DNA from: Symsagittifera roscoffensis
Taxonomy: Eukaryota > Xenacoelomorpha > Acoela > Convolutidae
Assembly (NCBI RefSeq): GCF_963678635.1
Contig: NC_087062.1
Coordinates: 83,414,012-83,478,011, forward strand
Direction of reading: 5' to 3'
DNA: 64,000 nt
The notes below the pieces were generated by a model, which was given only the letters and a program-made list of their open reading frames with translations, was not told the DNA's origin and did no database searches. The translations under genes and the position numbers were made by a program. Positions within the stretch are counted from its first letter, which is position 1, and the number at the start of each line of letters is the position of its first letter. This document shows positions 53,583 to 62,430 of the stretch, one piece after another.

Positions 53583-54246
53583 CAACTACTCATTTTATTA
53601 CCTAGAAGACTTTATCTATGATGCTGAAAGTGTAGCTCGAATTAGGTGTCTGTAAATATACTCGAAATTAAAATCAACCATATAACTTTTTATACTAAGT
53701 AGTAAGTCTTTCACTAATAATTTAATTATTTATAGCGGCAAATCCAAATTTATAGTTCATAAACTAATAGTGTACAAAGGTGGAATCCCTCATACGCGAA
53801 GAACCGAATGCGCGAAAATAAAAATCACCCAATCAGATTTCAGTAGTCTAAAATTTGGAAAGAAAATAAACATTTCCAGGGACTGAACATTGATATTGAC
53901 CGAATATAAAAACGGCAGAAATATGCAAAATTTTCAGATTGTCACTGACCGCAGCCGTCTTGGCACAAATTTAATATTTCAATTGTTTCGTTATGAAAGA
54001 AGCACAAAACATTGCTTCATTTAATTCAATTTAAATGAATAGCAATTGCTGCTTTTTAAAAATTGCCTTTCGGCTAATTTTGTTTTCGGTCCTTTGCCCA
54101 CGAGTTTTTTTCGCCCATTTGGTCCTTCGCGCATGAGAATAGCCTCCGTGTACAAAAACTATTGGAAACTAGCCTCAATTCAATTTGGAACAATTTTGTT
54201 GGGCGTGATAATTCGCCACGCATAAGTAGTTCGCGGTTACAAGGCA
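53583..54246. other. No gene seen
   Basis: No supported feature. AT-rich. Confidence 0.45.
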
Positions 54247-54443
54247 GTATTTAGACAACCGCGTATTCAGACACGTCAGTAATTATACAAATACTGTTTT
54301 AACTAATCAGAATCGAGACAAGGAAAAAATTATTAAATAATTATTATTTATTTTAAATTATTTATGTCTTATCTCGATTCTGATTGGTTGATACAGTATT
54401 CGTCTAAATACTGACGATTATGAATACGTGGTTGTCTAAATAC
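54247..54443. mobile_element. Foldback element, 197 bp, ~76-bp arms
   Basis: The left arm begins GTATTTAGACAACCGCGTAT and the inverted right arm begins GTATTTAGACAACCACGTAT. Arms stay similar to CAATCAGAATCGAGATAAG, separated by an AT-only centre. The shared AATCAGAAT word also occurs in the element at 51065. I saw no clear target duplication. Confidence 0.75.
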
Positions 54444-54529
54444 AGACCGCACTCCGTTATTCGCGTTAAGTTCTCAGCATTACGAATAAACTAAACCCTT
54501 CAAAGCGCGCATAATTTAGTGCAGAACAA

Positions 54530-54780
54530 GGAAAATTTGGCAATTTTCAAACCCCCAGAACTTTACAAAAAAAAATTGAAGGTGAATTATCTGTTGAAAT
54601 TAATTTTTATATTTGAACTCAGGAAGTCGATATGTTCAATGGGGTATAAAAAACTTTTGTTGAAAATTATTATTTCGATCGGCAAAAATTGACTGAATAA
54701 AAAAGCACTGAGCATAAATATTCCGTTTTCTTCGAAAGTCGGAACACAAAGAGCAGTCGGAACAATCAGTGCTTTGCATT
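54530..54780 (-). repeat. Repeat family A copy, inverted, diverged
   Basis: Minus-strand order GTTCCGACTTTCGAAGAAAA, then a remnant of CATTATGTCGATTTC-like interior and the TTACAAAA/ACCCCCAGAACTTTAC block. The upstream GAGCAGTCGGAACAATCAG at 54752 is a displaced tail-like motif. Confidence 0.5.
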
Positions 54781-55169
54781 TACATACAAACAGTTCTGTT
54801 CTTCAAACCTCGCATCGTATTTATGATGCTTTGAACAATAATGGCATAGAAAAATAGTTTTAAAAAAGAAAAAACCAAATAGTGGAGGGGAGGCAGGAGA
54901 AAGTGAAAACGAGAGTTACTTCTGATGGACGATTATTTCAGAGATGTGGATTTGTTGCTTCACAGAGTGCACGTGGGAGAAGTTACCCGACCACGCAAAG
55001 ACTTCTAAAGCTGAAACCCAAACAAAATATCAGTTGAAACTTATATTTGGTGCTAACTACTAACCCGAACTGACGAAAACGGATAACGATCAATTTTACC
55101 ACAAAAAGGTTTGTAGATTCGAATTGAGATCAATTTTAGCATAAAAAAATTAGAAAGAATAAAAAAAGG
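54781..55169. other. No gene seen
   Basis: Unrecognised sequence up to the gap. Confidence 0.45.
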
Positions 55170-55369
55170 NNNNNNNNNNNNNNNNNNNNNNNNNNNNNNN
55201 NNNNNNNNNNNNNNNNNNNNNNNNNNNNNNNNNNNNNNNNNNNNNNNNNNNNNNNNNNNNNNNNNNNNNNNNNNNNNNNNNNNNNNNNNNNNNNNNNNNN
55301 NNNNNNNNNNNNNNNNNNNNNNNNNNNNNNNNNNNNNNNNNNNNNNNNNNNNNNNNNNNNNNNNNNNNN
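55170..55369. other. Assembly gap (200 N)
   Basis: Exactly 200 N beside a tandem array, so the array length is probably unresolved rather than 200 bp. Confidence 1.
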
Positions 55370-56290
55370 GTCCGTTTTTGACTTTTTGAGTCGAGCGATG
55401 TCCAATGTTGATTTTTTAAGTCGAATGATGTCCGTTTTCGACTTTTTGTGTCGAACGATGTCCGTTTCTGACTTTTTGTGTCGAACGATGTCCGTTTTTG
55501 ACTTTTTGAGTCTAACCATGTTGTTTTTGACTTTATGAGTCTAGTTGTGTCAGTTTTTGCCTTTTTCAGTCGAACGAGGCCTTTTTTTGACTTTTTGAGT
55601 CGAACAATGTATTTTTTTCAATTTTTTAAGTCGAACGACGTCCTTTTTCAACTTTTTGAAACGAACGTTGGCCTTTTGGACTTTTTGAGTCGCATGATGT
55701 CCGTTTTCAAGTTTTTGAGCCGAACGGTGTCTCTTTTTGACTTTTTGAGTCGAAGGATGACCGTTTTCTTTTTTTTGATCAAACTATGTCCTTTTTCGAC
55801 TTTTAGAGTCAAGCGGTGTCCATTTTTAACTTGTTGAGTCGAACAATGTCAGTTTTCGTCTTTTTGAGTCGAACGTTGTCCTTTTTGACTTTTTGAGTCG
55901 AACAAAGTCCTTTTTCGAATTTTAAGTCGAACTATGTCCTCTTTTGACTTTTTGGGTCGAACGATGCCTCTTTTTACTTTTTTGACTCAATCAATGTCGG
56001 TTTTCGATTTTTTGATTCAAGCGGTGTCCGTTTTCGGCTTTTTGTGTCGAACGATGTCCGTTTTCGACTTTTTGAGTTGAACGATGCCTGTTTTTGACTT
56101 ATTGAGTCGAAACATGTCGGTTTTTGACTTGTTGAGTCGAACGATGTCAGTTTTTGCTTTTTTGAGTCGAAAGATTCCGTTTTAGGTTTTTTGAGTCGAA
56201 CGATGTCCGTTTTTGACTTTTTGAATCGAACGATTCTGTTTTTAGCTTTGTGAGTCGAACGATGTCCGTGTTTGGTTTTTTTAGACTTAT
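55370..56290. repeat. Minisatellite, 30-bp unit, ~30 copies
   Basis: The unit is GACTTTTTGAGTCGAACGAT plus GTCCGTTTTT (30 bp), with point differences and occasional indels between copies. Because 30 bp is ten codons, the minus strand can read a ten-residue KKSKTDIVRL-like repeat over stretches (55370-55519 and 55974-56290). Frames are broken in the middle. I class it as a non-coding minisatellite with a coding-compatible period. Confidence 0.85.
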
Positions 56291-57480
56291 AAGTTGTCCA
56301 GTTTCGACGTTTTGATTTTAATTGTAATAATAAAACTTTCCTCATGTGCGACGAATTTTGACGGAAGAATAGGATATTGAAGCAAATCATGGATCCCAGG
56401 CTCAAAAAGAACAACCAATTGTTTTTGAATTATTCGGATGTCATAAATTAGTACCAACGAAGAGATCCTTGAGAATCTGGTAAGAGCGAGCCCCGGATTT
56501 GAAAATAGAGTTGATTTTCAGTCTTGAGAAGTAAACAATTTGAGAAAATTGTTTCGCTCTTCGTTTTGGTGCTAATTTTTAAACCTTAACTGTTCTCCCC
56601 TTCCCACTCTGATACCTAGTAACGAATTGCCCCCCCCCCCCCGCCCTATAATCAACTAATTCAACGGCATTTGCGAATGAATCTCCGCCTTTGGTAAAAA
56701 TTGGGGGATAGTTAACGAGAAATACGACAATTTTTTGGCTGTATAATCATACCCACACAGACAAATAATTTTTTAGAAAAGGTCGTCCAATTTCTAAAAT
56801 TGAAATTACAACAATTATATTTAAAACACAATAGGTTTAAGACGGTGGGTCTCTTATGTTTTTGGTGGCTCTTTTGATTTTTTGTGATACTTTGAAAATT
56901 TGATTGGATTTCTTCAACTCAACTCCCTATTGCAAGAAGGGAATTGTTTATGAGATTCAACAATCAAAAACTGTCAACTGTTAAATCATTCCTTTGAAGG
57001 GGATGTGTTTCGTTGCTAAGTACCATGGCGGTGGGGAGTGAGATCCATTTGATCATTGATGTTGTGTTTAAATTAATATCAGCCATTTTCAAAAATATCT
57101 GGGTTTCTAATAAAAACAGAAGCTCATTAAAAGCTGAATAATTTTGGGACACTAAAAATACCCAAAGTAGGTCAAATCTGCCTGCATTGTTGTTTTTTTG
57201 TCATATATCTTAAATTGAAAAAAAATTCAGAATAATTTATTGTTTGTTTTGCAATAATTGCGTTAATTTCACAATCCAGCTATTTATTTTGCAAGACTTG
57301 TTGGGAGATTATTTTAATCTAACTTCCGAAAGAGAAGTCAGAATAAGTGGGGTTGGCTCATGTTGTCTCCAAACAAGTTCAAACAAGTATGACTGATTTT
57401 TTTCATCAAGAAAGTAATGATGCCTTGCGTTGAAAATTTAATTGATATCGTTTCTCTTAATATGACGGTAGTTAAAAAGT
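56291..57480. other. No gene seen
   Basis: AT-rich, with a C14 run near 56630. No supported gene. Confidence 0.45.
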
Positions 57481-57564
57481 GGCAGTTTGAAGACGTAAGC
57501 GCTTATGATGCTCGGTTCTCAAGCATTCGCGCAGTGTAGTTTTGTTGTTGCTGTTGTTTTTTTT

Positions 57565-57764
57565 TCATTGTGGGTGCGCCGAAGTTTTCCCAAGGGTCCG
57601 CTTCGCCAGCGCGACCGCACCTTCTGAGTCCTCGGTGAGAATTGACAATTCCACCGTCGTGCGTCCGAAAATTTCTTGTCTGGCCGCTAGCGTGCCCGGA
57701 CAATCGAGGAGCCAGTGTTCCACTGTTTCGTTGGCCTCCTCGCATCTGGGACAGGGGGGCTCTC
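57565..57764 (-). pseudogene. C-terminal CCHC segment of the non-LTR ORF (third frame)
   Basis: After a one-base slip near 57764, the minus strand reads PCPRCEEANETVEHWLLDCP and continues to TGA at 57565-57567. CPRC....ETVEHWLLDC is the C-X2-C-X8-H-X4-C finger typical of the C-terminus of I/R1/ingi-type ORFs. The slip is in the run of six C at GAGAGCCCCCCTGTCC. Confidence 0.8.
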
Positions 57765-59816
57765 GGCGGGGTTCATCAGGGTCCTATACCCGGCCAAGAG
57801 CATGCTGTGTCCAGAGCGGAGCCTGGCTAGCATGACTGCGTCTCTTCTCGACAGAAGGGTCTTTTCCTCACGTTCTCTTGACAGCTTTTGGTAGACTTGA
57901 GCTGTTCTGGCGTGAGAGGGGCTTGTATCTTTAATCGTACGTTTGATGTTGGCTACGGCGCTCTTGTAGGTGGTTGGTTTTGCTCTCTCCTTCAACCCAG
58001 AGGCTTCATTGGCCAGAGCGTCGGCCCTCTCGTTCCCTACAATGCCCACTTGGCTAGGGATCCACTGAATGATGATCTCGCGGTTGAGCGTGTCAAGTTT
58101 TCTAGTGATGTTGCTCACTTCTCTGCTGTCGTTTGCCAGAGCCGATGTCAGGGCTTGGCTATCAGTGAAAATAAGGCCCTTGTCACTGTTGTTAGGGGTG
58201 ATATCCTCCAACCACCTAACTGCAGCTCCCAGTGCCTCTTTCTCTTCGTCAAACGGGGAGGTGAGCATCCTGCCGCTAATCGTCTCGGAGAAGATGGTTT
58301 GAGGGTCGAGGGGGTCACCTGTCGTAACAACCATTGCTGACCCTCCGTCCCTAGTCCCATCTTTGGCGGAACCGTCTGTGTAGATGGTCCATGTGGCGTC
58401 GATGTTCCGAATCGTCTCGGTCGCCTTCTGTTTCGTCTCTTCGGAGCGTCCCAAGCCTCCGACGGTGTTGTTGACCAGCCAACGTCTCTGTGGGGTCCAA
58501 ACCTCTTTCTCAATGGTGGGAAGGGGCTCCCTGTCGGCGCGCTCGTTGGGGAGGGTGAAACTGATCCTGTTGCTGAGTTCTCTCCAGCTGTCTCTGCAGA
58601 TCCGGTGACGTTGGTCCTTCTCCAGGGCGATCCGAGCGGGATGGCCCTCGGGGCACCTGGAGGCTCTCTCCCGGGAGATGGCTGTGAGTCTCTGAGAGAT
58701 GGTCCGGTAGCTCTGCATGCCGCTCTCCAGACGCAGGGCCTCAACTGGAGTGGAGGCGGCTTGCCCAGTAACCCGACGGAGGGCCTGGTTCTGGGCGCGG
58801 TTGAGTCTGTCCATCTGGGTTTTGGAGAGACATGGTTGCCAGGCAGAGGCGTTAAAGTCCATGATGCTCTGCTGGGTGGCAAGAAACACTCTCCCCAAGG
58901 GTTTCTTCCTCCAGCCCCAGTTTGAAGTCCCCAAGCAGGCCAGGAGGTTGCAACGTTTGCGAACCTTGTCGACCACCTTGTCGACGTGCTGCTGGAAGGA
59001 CAGGGTCCTGTTGATCACCAGCCCCAGGAGTTTGGGGCAGGGATCGAACTTGAGGGTGTTACCCCCCATCGTAATGTCCGGCTTCCATCTGGCGTCCCCG
59101 GAGCTAGAGGAGAAGAAGGTGACCACGCTCTTCTCACTGAGGAGCATCTTCTTCTTCTTGCACCTTTCTTCGATCTTCTGGACAGCCAGTTGGACGTATC
59201 TGCTAGCTTCTTCTTTGTTGTTGTGGCTGGACCAGATGGTGAGGTCGTCAGCGAAGAGACTATCGTTGACAAGGTCTTTGATCTCATCAGGCAAGGAGTT
59301 GATGTAAAAAATGATGAACAGCAGGGGGGAGGTCACAGCTCCCTGCGGAACTCCGTTGATCAGCCATCTGGTGCGGCTAAGGCTGCCGTTGAACATCACT
59401 TGGAATTGCCTGTTGCTGAGGAAGGCGTTGAACCATCTCACCAACTTGAGAGGGACGACTGAGTCGATGAGGGTGAGGATGAGATCTTCTTTCCACACCC
59501 TATCGTAGGCCCGGGAAAGGTCCAGGAGAGCCATGACGCACCGTCTCGGTTTCTTCTCTTGGAAGCCGTCACTGACGTCCTGTATCATCCGCAGGAGCTG
59601 GTCTTCGCAACTTCTGTTTTTCCTGAAGCCGGCCTGCGAATGGTTGAAGATGCCCCTGGCCTCCGCCAGATGATACAGACGAGTGTGGATTATCCGTTCC
59701 ATGGTCTTCACGATGCAGGAGGTGAGGCTGACGGGACGGTACGACTCGATCGAGCCCGCTGGTTTCCCTGCCTTCATTAAAGGAATGATGGTCGCATTCC
59801 GCCAAGCCTGCGGCAC
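57765..59816 (-). pseudogene. Non-LTR reverse transcriptase and RNase H (second frame)
   Basis: Open for about 680 meaningful codons from just after an in-frame TAA (59817-59819). Counting from 59816, RT motifs are SYRPVSLTS (25-33), GFRKNRSCEDQLL (63-75), LLDLSRAYDRVW (97-108), NGVPQGAVTSPLL (154-166) and the catalytic FADD (188-191). RNase H is at about 475-605, with catalytic acids in YTDGS (D481), DEEKEA (E526), FTDSQA (D552) and NERADALA (D599). The usual His of IPSHVG is Gln (Q589). The frame has no other stop, so the copy is fairly young. Confidence 0.9.
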
Positions 59817-59894
59817 TTACGACTCGTGGAGCGACTGGTTGAAGATCCCCAGCAACTCCACCCTCGCTAGATGTCCCAAGGCTTTCAGGAAGCT

Positions 59895-61947
59895 GGGGGG
59901 GGGTGTCGTCGGGGCCAGCCGCTCCGTTCTTCCTCATCTTCTTGTTCAGCTCCTCAATGCTGAAGTCTGCTGTGGAGCTGTCGTCCACGCTGGGGGCGTT
60001 GCCTCTGATCTTGGCAAGTCTGTTTTTCTCCCTTTCCTCTCTAGAGAACTCCAGCTTGCTCACCTTGGCATAATGAGCAGCGAAGGCATCGGCTTTGCTC
60101 TCGTTAGAGACAAGGACCTTGCCGTTGTGCCGGATTGCCTCGTTAGGGCAGCACGAGTCCGGCTTGCCGCTGATGGAGCCAAGGATGCCCCACGTCTTCT
60201 TGTAGTCCTTGGAAGACTCTAAGGTGTCGACAAATTCGGTCCGCCTTTTCTCTTTTTCCGTTGACACGGCTTCGGTAACCTCTCCGCAGGCGGTGACCCA
60301 TTCTTGGCGGTGGGTGTTGATCCGCCTGCGGAAGAAGTTCCTCTTCTTGACCAAGGCTCTGACGGTCGCAGAAATGCCCGCGTGGCGATGTTTGCCGGGC
60401 TTCGTCTTCCCCACGTGCTCCTTGGCAGCACTCAGGATGTCTTCCGTGAACTTCTTGGCTCTTCTGTGAACTGTTTCCAGTGGGTTCCAGTTGCTGGCTG
60501 GCTCTTCCACCGCAGAGGAGAAGGCGGCCCAGTTGACATCCTTCTTCTTCCAACGGGCGTTCTTCTCCAACTGCGGAAACTGGCCGACGGTGCATCTGAT
60601 GGTGATCACCACACAGAGGTGGTCCGATCCCAAACACTCACCGACCGTCCACTCAGTCTTATTTCTCCAGCTCGACGGAGTGAAGAAGACGTCGGGCGAG
60701 CTCAGGCCTGCAGTGCCCCGGTTGACGCGAGTGGCCGACCCATCGTTGGCGCACACGAGGTCGTTGTCGGCCATCCACTCCTCTAAACGATCTCCTCTGC
60801 TGTCTTGAGGCTGTGACTGGTCCCACAGCTGGGAGTGGCCATTGAGGTCGCCCCCGAAGAAGCTGTCCTTGTCAGCTGGGAGGTTGTCAAGAACCAACAC
60901 TTCCTTGGTGTTCGTGTCCCTGTTGGGCGGAATGTAGAGATTGTGGAGCGTGATCCAGTTTTTCTTGCTCAGCCGGATTTTGAGGCGGGACGACTCCACG
61001 TTACCCGTCATCTGGTTCCAACAGGGGCGGGACTCGAAAGCTATGTCTTCCTTCACGAAGCTGATGAGGCCGCCGCCTGGTTTGGGTCCTCTACGGTCTG
61101 CCCTGACCGTGCTGTATCCCTCGATCCTCTGAGTCTTGTCTTTCTCACGGAGCTTGGACTCCTGGATTAGAGCAATATCCACGTCCAGATTCTTCATCTT
61201 TTCTCCGAGTTCGTTGATCTTTAATTTAATGCCGTCAGCATTCCACTGAAGGAGTCTAAGTGTCCCTTTCGGCACGAACTTAGCTCTGCTGCCACGCTCT
61301 TCCGCGTCTTGCTCGTTGCCAGGCTGAGAGTTAGTGGGGACACACCCGCAGGCCCAGGACAGGCCGCCTGCGTATATCTCCACCTCGTCCCGCGTAGACC
61401 CGCGCCGACCGACACACACCTTGTGGAACAGGCCTTTGCAGTTTGCGCAAGCGATCCCCGTCGTGTTACGGGCAATCGTCTTCTTCAAGGGTGCGCTTCT
61501 CTCCCTTGTCGGGATCCTGTGGCACGTCACCTGACACTCGGGCTCGCTGCACGTGAGCCCTGGTTGGCGAGGGCGGACAATCCCCATGCAGGAGATACAA
61601 GTTCCGCTGGGCCGTGCTGGGATCGTTGTTGGAGGCTCTACAACGGTCCCCCCGTGTGATCGGCATCTCCACTCTGGTTGACTCCCATATCTGCTCATCC
61701 CGCTGCATTCTTTCTTCTTGTGGCATCTAGCAGTGCACCCGGTCTCGCTGCACTCCAAGGACGGAGCGCCACTGCGGAGGGTCACATTGCAGGACGAGCA
61801 ACTGGGACCAGGGTTGGACTCGACGTCTCCAGCTCTGAGTAGCTCACAGGGGTCGTGCGCTGGAACCACGCCCCTGTTAGACAAAAACCCGGACGCGCAA
61901 CTGGTAGGTGTCCATTGCAGGCCGGGGGTCTGTGAAGGTCCATCCAC
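59895..61947 (-). pseudogene. Non-LTR ORF N-terminal part: 2A, Cys fingers, EEP endonuclease, RT start (first frame)
   Basis: Residues are counted from the GTG codon at 61947; the frame is open further upstream, so the true start is not fixed. Residues 40-48 are GDVESNPGP, a 2A-like motif. Cys/His-rich fingers follow at 50-97 (CSSCNVTL...CSETGCTARCH...C) and 117-202 (CISC...CSEPEC...CH...CANC...H..C...CGC), similar to PHD-type fingers. The EEP (APE-like) endonuclease spans about 231-455: LQWNAD (N236), IQESKL (E263), GGDLNGHSQLW (D367, N369) and GSDHLCV (D442, H443). The RT begins near SIEELNKKMRKNGAAGPDDT, after which the frame is lost at the G9 run (about 59892-59900). Confidence 0.88.
61804..61830 (-). 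other. 2A-like ribosome-skipping motif GDVESNPGP
   Basis: The minus strand encodes CELLRAGDVESNPGP, matching the D-V/I-E-x-N-P-G-P consensus with the preceding LL..G context of active 2A peptides. Skipping would separate the peptide ending in Gly from one starting with Pro at 61804-61806. Such motifs are known at the N-termini of trypanosomal L1Tc and some invertebrate non-LTR retrotransposons. Activity here is inferred, not shown. Confidence 0.9.
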
Positions 61948-62007
61948 GAAGAAAGGAGGTTTCGTATGGAATCCAGTTCGCCACGTGAAGGCACTCCTCT
62001 TCGAACT

Positions 62008-62028
62008 GGTTGCTGTTGTTGTTGTTGC

Positions 62029-62076
<48 letters not shown>

Positions 62077-62095
62077 GTGTTGTTGTTGTTCTTTA

Positions 62096-62170
<75 letters not shown>

Positions 62171-62173
62171 GGC

Positions 62174-62243
<70 letters not shown>

Positions 62244-62245
62244 GC

Positions 62246-62297
<52 letters not shown>

Positions 62298-62317
62298 GCT
62301 GTTGTTGTTGTTGTTGC

Positions 62318-62348
<31 letters not shown>

Positions 62349-62350
62349 GC

Positions 62351-62396
<46 letters not shown>

Positions 62397-62424
62397 GATG
62401 CTGTTGTTGTTGTTGTTGTTGTTA
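62008..62424 (-). repeat. (AAC)n microsatellite, ~415 bp
   Basis: Plus strand (TTG)n with occasional variants (GTTGTGTG near 62072, CTTTATG near 62092, and several GCTG). It lies immediately 5' of the non-LTR ORF. In three minus-strand frames it reads poly-Asn, poly-Thr or poly-Gln. An ATG at 62429 starts MANNNN, so the array could be within the element's N-terminal coding region, but interruptions break the frame before the 2A frame is reached. The 3' end of the element also carries a short AACAACAGCAACAAC. Confidence 0.9.
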
Positions 62425-62430
62425 GCCATG

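Larger units (their letters stand above)
57540..62010 (-). mobile_element. Non-LTR retrotransposon (ingi/I-like group), near full length, minus strand
   Basis: Order on the minus strand: 2A-like peptide, Cys-rich fingers, EEP endonuclease, reverse transcriptase, RNase H, C-terminal CCHC, TGA at 57565-57567, then an A9 run and AACAACAGCAACAAC before flanking DNA. This domain order, with RNase H and a CCHC after RT, is typical of the I/ingi/R1 side of the non-LTR tree, and the RT wording (VPQAWRNATIIPLMKAGKPA, SYRPVSLTSC) looks most like ingi/Vingi elements; the clade call is inference. At least three lesions are seen: a frameshift in a G9 run near 59892-59900, an in-frame TAA at 59817-59819, and a frameshift in a C/G6 run near 57764. 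The GC content is far above the surroundings. Confidence 0.9.

Noticed and set aside
58148-59462. Several 100-240-codon frames on both strands across the RT region
   Set aside because: Shadows of the GC-rich reverse transcriptase frame, which alone has family motifs.
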